From Rhodocyclaceae bacterium (lineage in GTDB: Bacteria; Pseudomonadota; Gammaproteobacteria; Burkholderiales; Rhodocyclaceae), in contig JAJVIJ010000055.1 in assembly GCA_022072095.1 (NCBI GenBank), positions 1 to 41,469 of the forward strand: 41,469 nt of DNA. Reading direction: 5' to 3'. A program made the position numbers and the translations under genes. Positions 16,729-26,845 of this stretch are shown here, piece by piece; positions within the stretch are counted from its first letter, which is position 1, and each line of letters starts with the position of its first letter. The notes beneath the pieces are model-generated. The model made no database searches, was not told where the DNA came from, and saw nothing but the letters and a program-made list of their open reading frames with translations.

Positions 16729-17691
16729 TTGCCGAATCGACCGACCACCTCCATCGCCAGCGATCCAGGTACCGGCATCGACTACTGGGTCGAGCGCATC
16801 CGCGACCGCGACATGCCCATATTCGGGGCCACGGCCAGGATGATCGATCGTGTCATCGAGTCGGAAAGTGCCTCCGCCGCGGTGCTGTCGAAAGTCATCC
16901 TGCGTGATGCCGGCATGGCGGCGCGGGTGCTCGCGCTCGCCAACTCGGCCTACTTCAGCCTGGGCCACCAGGGTGTCGCCACGGTCAGCCGCGCGATCCT
17001 GATGCTGGGCTTCGACGCGGTACGGGCGGCAGCCCTGTCGGTGGCGCTGATCGATGCGCTGGCGACAGGGGGCGTGCGCGCACGCGTCCATGCGGAAATG
17101 GCGCGGGCGTTTCACGCCGCGGTGCAGGCGCGCCAGATTTCCGCCTGGCGCGGCGACGGCGGCGTCGAGGAGGTGTTCATTGGCGCCCTGCTCGCGCAGA
17201 TCGGCACCATCGCGTTCTGGTGTTATTCAGGGGATCTGGGCGTGCGCCTGGATCAGGCATTGAGGGCCGATGCGGACGCAGGCGAAGAAGTCGAGGAGCG
17301 CGTCCTGGGTTTCAGACTTCGACATCTGACCGCGGTGCTGGCACGCGAGTGGCAGCTCACGCCGATGGTGAGCCTGGTAGCTCAGGGAGCAGTGAGCCGG
17401 CGCTCACGCGAATTCGCCGTCATGCTCGGCCATCGCCTCGCGCTGGCTACGGCCCGGGGCTGGCACCATGCGACCATGGTGCAGGTCGTGGGCGAGATCT
17501 CCGAATACTGTGGGCGCACGCCGGAGGATCTGTACGCTCGGCTCGAGGAGAACGCGCGCGCCGCCGCCGAGGTCGCGCGCAGCTATGGCGCGCTCGCGGC
17601 GGCGGATCTGATTGCGCAGTGCGCGCCGGCAGCCGACGAACACACCTTCGCGCAGCTCGCCTCCGAACCGATCGAGGCCAGCGGCCGCTGA
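16729..17691 (+). CDS. HDOD-domain protein
   Basis: A 320-residue protein with an HDOD domain, a degenerate HD-type fold found in signalling proteins. Signatures are MPIFGATARMIDRVIESE, VILRDAGMAARVLALANSAYF and TVSRAILMLGFDAVRAAALSV. Such stand-alone HDOD proteins are linked in other bacteria to motility, stress or nucleotide signalling, but no partner is visible here. The proposed start is TTG at 16729; no clear ribosome-binding site precedes it and an ATG at 16813 is an alternative that would cut into the domain edge. A 124-nt divergent gap separates it from the MBL gene. Confidence 0.85.
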   Translation: MPNRPTTSIASDPGTGIDYWVERIRDRDMPIFGATARMIDRVIESESASAAVLSKVILRDAGMAARVLALANSAYFSLGHQGVATVSRAILMLGFDAVRAAALSVALIDALATGGVRARVHAEMARAFHAAVQARQISAWRGDGGVEEVFIGALLAQIGTIAFWCYSGDLGVRLDQALRADADAGEEVEERVLGFRLRHLTAVLAREWQLTPMVSLVAQGAVSRRSREFAVMLGHRLALATARGWHHATMVQVVGEISEYCGRTPEDLYARLEENARAAAEVARSYGALAAADLIAQCAPAADEHTFAQLASEPIEASGR

Positions 17692-17732
17692 AATCTCCGG
17701 CACCGCGGTCTCGATGCGATCCTCAGGCCCAC

Positions 17733-18242
17733 TCAGCCGCATGACAACTCGCGCCGGGCATCCAGGACGACGAAGTCGTAGCGCGTGCCGTCCTCGGCCT
17801 GCCCGGATGTCCGTGCGGACTCGACGAAACGCGCACGATCCAGGGGCGGAAAGTGCGTGTCGCCTGAATAGCTGCGGTGGATTTCCGTCAGATAGAGTCG
17901 ACCGGCGAGGGCCAGACTCTGCGCGTACAGCTCCGCCCCGCCGATGATGCAGACTTCCTGAGCATCGGCGCAGGCCGACAGCGCCTGGTCCAGACTGCCG
18001 TAGACCTCGATGCCCGCCGTGGCCGGCAGGCTGCGGCTGAGCACGAGATTGCGTCGCCCCGGCAACGGGCGCCCGATCGACTCCCAGGTGCGTCGACCCA
18101 TGACGATGGGCTTGCCCCAGGTGGTCGCGCGGAACCAAATCAGGTCCTCTGGCAGGTGCCAAGGCAGCCGACCGTGGTCGCCGATCACGCCGTTTTCGGC
18201 GATCGCGGCGATCAGCGCGATGCGGGGAATGGGCCTCTTCAT
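17733..18242 (-). CDS. folA: Dihydrofolate reductase
   Basis: A 169-residue DHFR that reduces dihydrofolate with NADPH. IALIAAIAENGVIG, LPWHLPEDLIWFR (acidic catalytic residue in the LPEDL segment), VMGRRTWESIGRPLPGR and the IIGGAELY motif are all present. Length is normal. Its ATG overlaps the glgA stop (ATGA), which makes it the last gene of the glycogen operon and probably translationally coupled. No reason for that association is evident from the sequence. Confidence 0.96.
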   Translation of the reverse strand: MKRPIPRIALIAAIAENGVIGDHGRLPWHLPEDLIWFRATTWGKPIVMGRRTWESIGRPLPGRRNLVLSRSLPATAGIEVYGSLDQALSACADAQEVCIIGGAELYAQSLALAGRLYLTEIHRSYSGDTHFPPLDRARFVESARTSGQAEDGTRYDFVVLDARRELSCG

Positions 18243-19705
18243 GAACGCACTGGCGCGCGCGGAGCCAGCTCGCGATACAGCTCCAGGTAGCGCTGCGCGG
18301 AGGCGTGCCAGGAAAAGTCGCGACCCATGCCCGCCTGTTGCAGCCTGCGGTATTGCTCGTCGGTGAGGGCCAGCGCACGCTCGACCGCCGCGAGCAGGCT
18401 GTCGGCCGTTGGTGCATCGAACACGATGCCGGTGGCACGGCCCTCGGCGAGCTGCGCAGAGGTGGCGTCGACCACCGTGTCGGCCAGACCGCCGGTGCGG
18501 TGCACAATGGGCGGTGTACCGTAACGCTGACTGTAGAGCTGGTTCAGTCCGCAGGGCTCGAAGCGGGAGGGCATCAGAAAGAAATCAGCGCCGGCTTCGA
18601 TGCGATGTGCGAGGCATTCGTCATAACCTATGCGGACCGCAGTGTGCCGTGGATGCCGCCCGGCCAGGCGAAGTGCGCGTTGCTCGAATTCGGCCTCGCC
18701 GCTGCCCAAGAGCGCGAGCTGCACTCCGCGCGCAACCAGCGCCTCGGCACAGTCCAGCATCAGATCCACCCCTTTCTGCGCGGTCATGCGGCCGACGCTG
18801 CCGAGCAGCGGGGCGTCCCCGGCCGGCAGTCCGAGCTCGGTCTGCAACGCGCGCTTGTTGGCGCGCTTGGACTCGATCCGGTCTGCGGTGTAGCGCTGTG
18901 GCAGGCAGGGATCGGTGGCCGGGTCCCATTGCTCGGTATCGATGCCGTTCAATATGCCGCTGAGCGCGTCGCGGCGGTGACGCAGCAGGCCATCCAGCCC
19001 GCAGCCATGGTGCGCGTCCAGAATTTCGCGAGCGTAGCCCGGGCTGACCGTGTTCAGGCGCGTGGCCAGAGCCAGCCCGGCCTTCAGAAACGAGACCGAG
19101 CCGTGAAATTCGACGCCGTCCAGCGTGAACGCCGCCTCCGGCAGATCGAGCGCGGCCAGCGTTTCACGCGGGAAGATGCCCTGGAACGCCAGGTTATGGA
19201 CCGTGACCAGGCTGGGGACCGAAGTATCGAAGCGGAAACGCTGGTAAGCCGGCGTCAGCGCCGCCTGCCAGTCGTGGCCATGCAGCACATCGGGGCGCCA
19301 TGTTGACGACGACTCGCGGCTGCTCAGCCATGCCGCGGTTCGCGACAGCAGGCCGAACCGCAGCGCGTTGTCGGGCCAGTCGACACCGCCATGCTGGTAG
19401 GGGCCCCCGGGGCGATCGAATAGCGCCGGGCATTCGATGAATACGTATGTCAGCCCACCACCGGACGTCGCCTGGCTCAGGCGGGCTTCGGGGAGATTGC
19501 CCGCCGGCGCGACGAGCGCGCCAGCGACATCGTCCAGCGGCCGGCGATCGGCATGGGCGGCGAGCAAGGCCGGGTAGCCGGGCAGCAGCATGCGCACCTC
19601 GACGCCGAGTTCGGCCAGCGCGGGCGGCAAGGCCGCGGCCACGTCGCCCAGGCCACCCGTTTTCACCCAGGGCGCGATTTCCGAGCAGACGAACAGCACA
19701 CGCAT
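18239..19705 (-). CDS. glgA: Glycogen synthase (ADP-glucose)
   Basis: A 488-residue GT5 glycogen synthase that extends alpha-1,4-glucan from ADP-glucose. The N-terminal KTGGLGDV at residues 15-22 binds ADP-glucose; GSVGRMTAQKGVDL and FFLMPSRFEPCGLNQLYSQRYGT are the C-terminal Rossmann and E-x7-E-type regions. The ATG at 19705 gives the canonical MRVLFVCSEIAPW start; an upstream extension adds only low-complexity sequence. It lies 19 nt after pgi and overlaps folA. Confidence 0.97.
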   Translation of the reverse strand: MRVLFVCSEIAPWVKTGGLGDVAAALPPALAELGVEVRMLLPGYPALLAAHADRRPLDDVAGALVAPAGNLPEARLSQATSGGGLTYVFIECPALFDRPGGPYQHGGVDWPDNALRFGLLSRTAAWLSSRESSSTWRPDVLHGHDWQAALTPAYQRFRFDTSVPSLVTVHNLAFQGIFPRETLAALDLPEAAFTLDGVEFHGSVSFLKAGLALATRLNTVSPGYAREILDAHHGCGLDGLLRHRRDALSGILNGIDTEQWDPATDPCLPQRYTADRIESKRANKRALQTELGLPAGDAPLLGSVGRMTAQKGVDLMLDCAEALVARGVQLALLGSGEAEFEQRALRLAGRHPRHTAVRIGYDECLAHRIEAGADFFLMPSRFEPCGLNQLYSQRYGTPPIVHRTGGLADTVVDATSAQLAEGRATGIVFDAPTADSLLAAVERALALTDEQYRRLQQAGMGRDFSWHASAQRYLELYRELAPRAPVRS

Positions 19706-19724
19706 GCGTAGCGCGCGGCCGCGA

Positions 19725-21410
19725 TCAGCTGCGCCGCCGCGCGCGCAAGGCCGCGATGATCGCGATCGCGGCACGCGTCGAAGCATCCTCGATTGGGTCC
19801 GTGCGGCCTGCGGCGACCTGCGGCAGCAGGCGCGCGGCCAGCACCTTGCCGTACTCCACGCCCCACTGATCGAACGGGTTCAGGCCCCATATCGCTGCCT
19901 GGACGAACACCTTGTGCTCGTGGAGCGCGATCAGCGCACCCAGGCTCTCGGCCGTGAGCCGATGCGCGATCAACGTGGTGCTGGGCTGGTTGCCCGGAAA
20001 CACCTTGTGGGGCGCCAGGCGCGCGACCGTCGCCGGGTCATGGCCCGCGGCCGACAGTTCCGACGTGGCCTCGGCGAGCGTCTTGCCCAGCGCCAGCGCC
20101 GCGCTTTGCGCGAGGCAATGCGCGAGCAAGGCATCGTGGTGCCCGGGCAGGTCGAAGTCGGCCTCGGCAAAGGCGATGAAATCGCAGGGAATCAGGCGGC
20201 CGCCCTGGTGCAGCAATTGATAGAACGAGTGCTGGCCGACTGTGCCGGCCTCACCCCAGATGACCGGCGCGGTGGGGCAGCCTACCGGCGTTCCGTCCGC
20301 GCGCACGGACTTGCCGTTGCTCTCCATTTCCAGTTGCTGGAGGTAGGCTGGCAGCAGCGCCAGCGAATCGCTGTACGGCAGCATGGCGTGGCTTTCGGCG
20401 CCAAGGAAATCGAGGTTCCAGATGTCGATCAGCGCCAGCCATACCGGCAGATTGGCCTCCAGCGGCGCGCTGCGGAAATGATGGTCGATGGCCGCGGCAC
20501 CGGCCAGCAGCTGCGCAAAACCGTTCATGCCGATCGCCAGTGCGAGCGGCAGACCGACCGAGGACCAGAGCGAGTAGCGGCCACCGACCCAGTCGCGGAA
20601 CGGGAAGATGCAAGCGTCCGGGATGCCGAACTCGCGAGCACGGTCGAGGTTCGCGGTCACGGACGCGAACTGATTCGTCGCCACGCCCGCGGGCAATCCG
20701 GCGGCAGTCACGGCCTGCTCGAGCCAGGCACGCACCGAGCGCGCGTTGGCCAGCGTTTCCTGGGTGGTGAAGGTCTTGCTGGCGACGATCACCAGCGTTT
20801 CCGCCGCCGGGCAGTGCGCCAGCGTGCTGGCGAGGTCGGCGCCGTCGAGGTTGGCGACGAAGTGCAGCCTGAGCTCGGGGAGGCTGTGCGCGCGCAATGC
20901 ACGCACGGCCATGCGCGGCCCGAGATCGGAACCGCCGATGCCGAGATTGACGATGTGGCGCAGCGGTCGTCCCGAATAGCCGGTGATCCGGCCCGCGCGC
21001 ACCGCCTCGACGAACTCGCCCAGCTTCGCGAAGCTGCCGGCGATGTCGTCGGCGACGTCGACGCCCTCGACCTGGATGCCGGGATCGGCGCTGCCACGCA
21101 GCGCGACGTGCAGCGCCGCACGGTCTTCGGTGACATTGACGCGCTCACCGGCGAAGAGCTGGTCGCGTCGCCCCTCGATGCCGGCGGCGCGCGCGAGCGC
21201 CAACAACGCGGCGAGCGACGACTCATCGATGCGCTGCTTGCTGAAATCGGCATGCCATGGACCGGCCGCACAGTGCAGGCGTTCGACGCGCACGTCCCCT
21301 TCGGCGAGCAGCGCGCGCAAGGGTACCGAACCCAGTCGTTCGGCATGGCGGCGCAGCGCCTGCCAGCAGGCGCTGTCGACCGCTCTTGTCTCGGCTGCGA
21401 ACTCGGACAT
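19725..21410 (-). CDS. pgi: Glucose-6-phosphate isomerase
   Basis: A 561-residue phosphoglucose isomerase interconverting glucose-6-P and fructose-6-P. NLGIGGSDLGPRM, the VASKTFTTQET phosphate-binding segment and GLNPFDQWGVEYGK (C-terminal signature with the catalytic Lys) are present. The ATG at 21410 gives MSEFAAETRA; a GTG nine bases earlier is possible. It lies 18 nt after glgP. Placement inside the glycogen operon links stored glucan to the hexose-phosphate pool. Confidence 0.97.
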   Translation of the reverse strand: MSEFAAETRAVDSACWQALRRHAERLGSVPLRALLAEGDVRVERLHCAAGPWHADFSKQRIDESSLAALLALARAAGIEGRRDQLFAGERVNVTEDRAALHVALRGSADPGIQVEGVDVADDIAGSFAKLGEFVEAVRAGRITGYSGRPLRHIVNLGIGGSDLGPRMAVRALRAHSLPELRLHFVANLDGADLASTLAHCPAAETLVIVASKTFTTQETLANARSVRAWLEQAVTAAGLPAGVATNQFASVTANLDRAREFGIPDACIFPFRDWVGGRYSLWSSVGLPLALAIGMNGFAQLLAGAAAIDHHFRSAPLEANLPVWLALIDIWNLDFLGAESHAMLPYSDSLALLPAYLQQLEMESNGKSVRADGTPVGCPTAPVIWGEAGTVGQHSFYQLLHQGGRLIPCDFIAFAEADFDLPGHHDALLAHCLAQSAALALGKTLAEATSELSAAGHDPATVARLAPHKVFPGNQPSTTLIAHRLTAESLGALIALHEHKVFVQAAIWGLNPFDQWGVEYGKVLAARLLPQVAAGRTDPIEDASTRAAIAIIAALRARRRS

Positions 21411-21428
21411 GGGCGACACGGCTCGAAG

Positions 21429-23990
21429 TCAGAGCCAGCGCATCAGGCCCAGCTCGAACGGGTGGGTCAGCAGGGGATGGGCCGGGTAGGCGCGGATGTG
21501 ATACTCGATCTTGCCGCACAGATCGGGGTGGAGATCCAGTTCGTACACCTGCTCGCCGGACAGGAGCTGGTGACCGGGGACGAAGTGATAGTGGCGGCCC
21601 TGGATCGGGGTTTCGGCGCCGCCGCGCGACCAGCCGAAGATCAGCTCGACGCGAACGTCGTCCGGTTCCAGTCCGTTCAGTTTCAGTGCCATCTCGATGT
21701 GCAGGCTCTGGCCGTATTCGACGTTCCGTTGTGGCGGGTCGATGCGGCGCAGGCCGACCCCGGGCCAGGCGGCGCGCACCTTGGATTTCCACGCGGAAAG
21801 ACTGCGCGCATGGGCGTAGCCATCGCCCGAAAACACGGTGTGCGCGCGCGAGGCCGGCACATAAAATTTCTCCATGTACTCCGTGAGCATCCGGTGCGCA
21901 TTGAAGCTCGGAAGCAGCGTGGCGATGGCCGATTTGGCGAGCTCGATCCACTTGGGCGAATAGCCCATGGGCCCGACGTCGTAGTAGGCCTTGGTCACTC
22001 GGTCCTGAAGCAATTCGTAGAGCGTGCGCGCCTCTTCGGCGTCCCGCTCCGCAGGATTCGACATACGCGAGGCTGGCTTGATCGCCCAGCCGTTCGTGCC
22101 GTCGTAGCCTTCCCCCCACCAGCCGTCCAGCACCGACAGGTTCGGTACGCCATTCATGGCGGCCTTGATGCCGGACGTCCCCGACGCTTCCAGCGGATAG
22201 ATCGGGTTGTTCAGCCAGACATCACAACCCGACACCAGCCTGCGCGCGAGGCGCAGATCGTAGCCCTCGATCAGCAGGATGTGGCCCTCGAACTCCGGCA
22301 TGTTGGCCACTTCGTTGATGCGGCGGATGAACGCCTGCCCGGGTTCGTCGGCCGGATGCGCTTTGCCGGCGAAGATGAACAGCACCGGACAGGCTGGGTT
22401 GGTGACGAGGCGCAACAGGCGATCGAGATCCGAGAACAACAGAGTAGCGCGCTTGTAGGTGGCAAAACGCCGGGCGAAGCCGATCGTCAATATGTTGGGA
22501 TGATCGGGGTCGGCAAGCTTCAGCAGTCGATCGAGGTGCGCGCCCGACACCTCGTTGCGCGCGCATTGCTCGGATACGCGCGCGCGAATCAGGTGCAGCA
22601 TCTGGACCTTGAGCGCCTGGCGCACGCTCCAGAATTGCTGGTCGGGGATGCCATGTACGCGCGCCCAGCACTGCGGATCGGTCGCGCGCTGCATCCAGCC
22701 GTGCCCGAGATACTTGTCGAACAATTCGTGCCAGTCCTGCGCGACGAAAGTCGGCACGTGGACCCCATTGGTGATGTGGGTCATCGGGTTTTCATGCGCT
22801 TCAATCTCGGGCCACAGATAGGCGCAGATGCGCGACGACACCCCGCCATGGATCGCCGACACGCCGTTGTGGTAGCGCGAGCCGCGGATCGCCAGCGCGG
22901 TCATGTTGAATTCCCGGCTGCCGTCACCATTGCCCTGCCCCAAGGCCATGAGCGCTTCGAACGGCATACCCGTCTCTCGGCACCAGGCGTCGAAGTAATG
23001 ACGCATCATGTCTTCGCCAAAGTGATCGTGACCGGCCGGCACCGCGGTGTGGGTCGTGAACACCGTGCTGGCTGCGATCGCCTCCATTGCCGACGGCAGA
23101 TCGAGGCCGGCCTGCGTCAGCACGCGCACGCGCTCCAGTGCGAGAAAGGCCGCGTGCCCTTCGTTGACATGCCAGGCGGTGGGGCTCAGGCCGACCGCCG
23201 CCAGCGCCCGCACACCGCCGATGCCGAGCATGATTTCCTGCTCGATGCGCGTGGTCCGGTCGCCACCGTAGAGGCGGTGGCAGATGTCGCGGTCCGCCGG
23301 GCTGTTGTCCTCGACATCGGTATCCAGCAGATACAGGAAGACATGGCCGATGCGTGCACGCCAGATGCGTGCCCAGACTTGCCTGCCTGGGTATTCGACC
23401 GCGATGCGCACCAGCCGACCATCATTGCCGATCACCGGGCTGATCGGCAGATCGTCGAAATCCGAGTCGGTGTATAGCGCGTGCTGTCGCCCTTCCCGGT
23501 CTATGGTCTGGGCAAAGTAGCCCTGGGAGTAGAGCAGCCCAACCGCGACGAACGGCAGGCGCATGTCGCTGGCGGCCTTCAGGTGGTCCCCGGCCAGGAT
23601 GCCGAGCCCCCCCGAGTAGATCGGCAGGCTTTCATGAAGCCCGAACTCGGCACAAAAATAGGCGATCAGGCCATTCTCGCCCAGGCGCTCGACGAGCGGG
23701 TCGCGACGGCTGTCCTGGTGGTAGGTGTCGTAGGCCGAGAGCACGCGGTGAAATCCGGCCAGGAACACCGGATCGTCTGCCGCCGCATCGAGCCGGCGCT
23801 GATGGACGCGTTTCAGGAAGGCTTTCGGGCTGTGTCCGGCGGCATGCCACAGCGCCGGGTGCAGACGCGCGAACATCGTCCTGGTCGAACGATCCCAGGT
23901 GTACCAGAGGTTGTGCGCGAGTTCGTCCAGCCGTCCGAGTTTCTCTGGGACGCGCGGGCGCACCTCCATGAAGTAGGGTGTGCCGGACAT
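21429..23990 (-). CDS. glgP: Alpha-glucan phosphorylase (GT35)
   Basis: An 853-residue phosphorylase releasing glucose-1-P from alpha-glucan. The N-terminus (VRPRVPEKLGRLDELAHNLWYTWD) is the DUF3417-type start of the short bacterial/archaeal glycogen phosphorylase group. IYSGGLGILAGDHLK, AWHVNEGHAAFL and the pyridoxal-phosphate lysine region EASGTSGIKAAMNG (Lys609) follow. The ATG shares one base with the aldolase stop (TGATG), so the two are translationally coupled. Confidence 0.96.
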   Translation of the reverse strand: MSGTPYFMEVRPRVPEKLGRLDELAHNLWYTWDRSTRTMFARLHPALWHAAGHSPKAFLKRVHQRRLDAAADDPVFLAGFHRVLSAYDTYHQDSRRDPLVERLGENGLIAYFCAEFGLHESLPIYSGGLGILAGDHLKAASDMRLPFVAVGLLYSQGYFAQTIDREGRQHALYTDSDFDDLPISPVIGNDGRLVRIAVEYPGRQVWARIWRARIGHVFLYLLDTDVEDNSPADRDICHRLYGGDRTTRIEQEIMLGIGGVRALAAVGLSPTAWHVNEGHAAFLALERVRVLTQAGLDLPSAMEAIAASTVFTTHTAVPAGHDHFGEDMMRHYFDAWCRETGMPFEALMALGQGNGDGSREFNMTALAIRGSRYHNGVSAIHGGVSSRICAYLWPEIEAHENPMTHITNGVHVPTFVAQDWHELFDKYLGHGWMQRATDPQCWARVHGIPDQQFWSVRQALKVQMLHLIRARVSEQCARNEVSGAHLDRLLKLADPDHPNILTIGFARRFATYKRATLLFSDLDRLLRLVTNPACPVLFIFAGKAHPADEPGQAFIRRINEVANMPEFEGHILLIEGYDLRLARRLVSGCDVWLNNPIYPLEASGTSGIKAAMNGVPNLSVLDGWWGEGYDGTNGWAIKPASRMSNPAERDAEEARTLYELLQDRVTKAYYDVGPMGYSPKWIELAKSAIATLLPSFNAHRMLTEYMEKFYVPASRAHTVFSGDGYAHARSLSAWKSKVRAAWPGVGLRRIDPPQRNVEYGQSLHIEMALKLNGLEPDDVRVELIFGWSRGGAETPIQGRHYHFVPGHQLLSGEQVYELDLHPDLCGKIEYHIRAYPAHPLLTHPFELGLMRWL

Positions 23991-25057
23991 CAGGCAGGCG
24001 TCACGTCGGCGGAGAGATAGACATCCTGGATGGCATGGAGCAGCGCCACGCCTTCATCCATCGGCTTCTGGAAGGCCTTGCGCCCGGAGATCAGCCCCAT
24101 GCCGCCCGCGCGCTTGTTGATCACCGCGGTGCGCACCGCCTGCGCGAGGTCGGCCGCGCCCTTGGATTCGCCGCCCGAATTGATCAGGCCGGCGCGCCCC
24201 ATGTAGCAGTTCGCCACTTGATAGCGCGTCAGGTCGATCGGATGATCGGACGTCAGCTCGCTATACACCTTGGCGTGCGTCTTGGCGAACTTGAGCGCAT
24301 TGAAGCCGCCGTTGTTTTCGGGCATTTTCTGCTTGATGATGTCGGCCTGCAGCGTCACCCCAAGATGGTTCGCCTGACCGCTGAGGTCGGCCGACAGGTG
24401 ATAGTCGACGCCCTCGTGCTTGAAGGCGTTGTTGCGCAGATAGCACCACAGGATCGTCGCCATGCCGAGTTCGTGGGCGCGCTCGAAGGCCTTGCCGACT
24501 TCCTGGATCTGGCGCTTGGATTCCGCCGAGCCGAAATAGATGGTCGCGCCGACCGCGACGGCGCCCATTTCGAAAGCCTGCTCCACCGACGAGAACAGGA
24601 TCTGGTCGTAGCTGTTCGGGTAGGACAGGAATTCGTTGTGGTTGATCTTGACGATGAACGGGATGCGGTGCGCGTAACGGCGCGCCACCGCACCGAGCAC
24701 GCCTAGCGTGGACGCGACCGCGTTGCAGCCGCCGACGAGCGCGAGCCGGACGATGTTTTCCGGATCGAAATACATGGGATTCGGCGCGAACGAGGCGCCG
24801 GCGGAATGCTCGATCCCCTGGTCGACCGGCAGGATCGACAGATAGCCCGTGCCACCCAGACGGCCGTGATCGAACAGTTGTTGCAGGCTGCGCAGCACGC
24901 CGGGCTTGCGATCCGATTGCAGCCAAACGCGCTCGACGAAATCGGGGCCGGGCAGTTGCAGGGCTTCCTTGGGGATGCCGGTGCAGCGATGGCCGAGCAG
25001 CGCATCCGCCTCGGGCCCGAGTAGTGCGGCAATGTCGGTGGCCTTGCTGGAATTCAT
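23990..25057 (-). CDS. fbaB: Class I fructose-bisphosphate aldolase (FbaB/DhnA type)
   Basis: A 355-residue metal-independent aldolase of the DhnA/FbaB group. [44 protein letters not shown] and [16 protein letters not shown] are family segments. It cleaves or forms fructose-1,6-bisphosphate through a lysine Schiff base; the exact lysine was not assigned here. In other bacteria FbaB-type enzymes are often associated with gluconeogenesis. It lies 47 nt after the GH57 gene and overlaps glgP. Confidence 0.95.
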   Translation of the reverse strand: MNSSKATDIAALLGPEADALLGHRCTGIPKEALQLPGPDFVERVWLQSDRKPGVLRSLQQLFDHGRLGGTGYLSILPVDQGIEHSAGASFAPNPMYFDPENIVRLALVGGCNAVASTLGVLGAVARRYAHRIPFIVKINHNEFLSYPNSYDQILFSSVEQAFEMGAVAVGATIYFGSAESKRQIQEVGKAFERAHELGMATILWCYLRNNAFKHEGVDYHLSADLSGQANHLGVTLQADIIKQKMPENNGGFNALKFAKTHAKVYSELTSDHPIDLTRYQVANCYMGRAGLINSGGESKGAADLAQAVRTAVINKRAGGMGLISGRKAFQKPMDEGVALLHAIQDVYLSADVTPA

Positions 25058-25104
25058 GTTTCACCCTTTCTCGATGGACAAGTGCAGCCGGTCACCCGCG
25101 CCCC

Positions 25105-26790
25105 TCATTTCGCCCTGCGCATGGCGCCACCGGCTTCGGGGTGGCCGGCGCCATGGGCAATCGCCTGATCCAGGCTGGCCGGGGCGGGCAGGCCCAGGCT
25201 CTCGTACAGGTCGCGCAGGTTCTCGCGGAACAGCGCGTCGAAGCTCGCGACCGAGCGTGCCGGATTGTAGTCGCCGAACCACCAGAACCAGTCGGAACTT
25301 TCGCACCCCAACAGCTTTTTTTCGGCGATTTCGGCCTGCTCGGGGCTCAGGCGGCCGCTGCAGAGCATCTGGTCGTAGCTCTGCTTGGCCATGCACAGCA
25401 GATCCCAGGCGCGGTTCTTGGAGACATCGCCGATCCAGGTCGAGAGGTTGCCGTGCACCCAGCTGCCGGCAACGAGATGGGGCAGGTCCGCCGCTTCCCG
25501 ACCTTCGCCCGACAATGCCGCATAGGTGGTAGTGCGCAGATGCGGGTGGTCGGCCAGGCCCTCGAACAGGTCGTTGAAAAAGTAGTAGCCGTTGTACGGG
25601 TAGTATTCCCAGGCGTTCTCGCCGTCCAGGATGATGCTGACGATCGGCGTCTCGCCATCGGGGGCCGCCTGCCGGATCGACTCCAGTTCGCTGAGCAGAT
25701 GCGCGGCCGCATCGCGCCCATGCCAACGAGCATATTCGAAGCCGATCAGGTCCGACAGGCGTTCATCGCGAAAGTAGATGCGGGTATCGCCCGCGCCGGC
25801 CACACGCCACGGCCGGTACAGATCACGCGCGCGCTGGTAATCGCTGCCGTTGGCACGCAGGCTCTGGGCCAGCACCGATTCGCTGCTCGCGGTCCAGGCG
25901 GCGCCCGCCTGATCGATGAGGGCGAGTACGACGTCGGAGAGTGCCCCCTCGGCCGGCCAGATGCCCGAGGCCGGATGGCCCCAGTGTTTGGCCGCGACCG
26001 TCTGGGCAAGCGCCAAGTGCCGGCTCACACGCTCGCGTCCGCCCGGGTAGCGCGGCGACTGTGGCAGCGGGCAGGCAGGCAGCGCTTCGCGCGCCGAGCA
26101 AAGATCGATCAGCAAGGGCGCCAGCGGGTGGGCGTAAGGGGTAGTGGACAACTCGATCTGTCCGGCCTCGGCCAAGCGGCGGTAGCGGGGCAGCAGTCCG
26201 TCCAGCACGTCCTTGACGAGCGCGAGCAGCGCCCCGCGGTCGGCCTCGCAATAATGGGTGCCTTGCGCGAACAGGCGCGCGAGCAAGGGCGAGCGGCGGC
26301 GCTCCGTTTCGCCGAACCAGACCAGAAAGTACCAGGTGACGAGATCGGCAAAATAGGGTGTCGCGAAATAGTGGGCGACCGCATCCGGCTCACCGGCCGC
26401 GGCCAGATAGAGCTGATGCAGGCGACGATAGTGCGGGTAAGGTTCGACGAGGCGTTCGTGGTTGCCCAGGAAACAGGTCTCGAGCAGAAACCGGCGACGC
26501 CCGGGATCGGCCAGCGCCTCATCCGTCCCCGCCAGCGCCGCGAGCAACGGATCACGCATCGGCCCGCCCGCGAGCTGCTGCCGGTAATCCTCGATCTGCT
26601 CGAGCAGCGTGGGCACGAAATTGATCACCGAGCGGACCTGCGGGTGGCGCTCGAAATGGCCGGCCATGTCGGTGTAATCCTTCAGCGCATGCAGCAGCGT
26701 CCAGGGCAGCGCGAACCTGCGCTCGGGCCCGGTGCGGTAGTCGGGCTGGTGCATGTGCCACAGAAAAACCAGGTCGAGGCGGTCGGCCAT
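25105..26790 (-). CDS. Glycoside hydrolase family 57 (amylase-like)
   Basis: A 561-residue GH57 enzyme. FLWHMHQPDY (residues 9-18) is GH57 motif 1, GIWPAEG with E281 fits the nucleophile motif, and IILDGENAWEYYPYN with D389 fits the acid/base motif. There is no signal peptide, so it acts in the cytoplasm, where it could trim, debranch or branch glycogen. GH57 activities vary (amylase, 4-alpha-glucanotransferase, branching) and cannot be resolved from motifs alone. It sits between glgC and the aldolase; no GH13 glgB or glgX is in the window. Confidence 0.93.
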   Translation of the reverse strand: MADRLDLVFLWHMHQPDYRTGPERRFALPWTLLHALKDYTDMAGHFERHPQVRSVINFVPTLLEQIEDYRQQLAGGPMRDPLLAALAGTDEALADPGRRRFLLETCFLGNHERLVEPYPHYRRLHQLYLAAAGEPDAVAHYFATPYFADLVTWYFLVWFGETERRRSPLLARLFAQGTHYCEADRGALLALVKDVLDGLLPRYRRLAEAGQIELSTTPYAHPLAPLLIDLCSAREALPACPLPQSPRYPGGRERVSRHLALAQTVAAKHWGHPASGIWPAEGALSDVVLALIDQAGAAWTASSESVLAQSLRANGSDYQRARDLYRPWRVAGAGDTRIYFRDERLSDLIGFEYARWHGRDAAAHLLSELESIRQAAPDGETPIVSIILDGENAWEYYPYNGYYFFNDLFEGLADHPHLRTTTYAALSGEGREAADLPHLVAGSWVHGNLSTWIGDVSKNRAWDLLCMAKQSYDQMLCSGRLSPEQAEIAEKKLLGCESSDWFWWFGDYNPARSVASFDALFRENLRDLYESLGLPAPASLDQAIAHGAGHPEAGGAMRRAK

Positions 26791-26845
26791 GCTTGCTCAG
26801 CCTCTGCTGCGCATGGCGGCCATGGCAGGCGGCATGCTTACCCGA

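Noticed and set aside
19590-23477. A 1295-codon open frame on the plus strand
   Set aside because: It lies wholly antisense to glgA, pgi and glgP, which have clear motifs. Its Arg/Gln/His-rich composition is the usual antisense shadow of high-GC genes.
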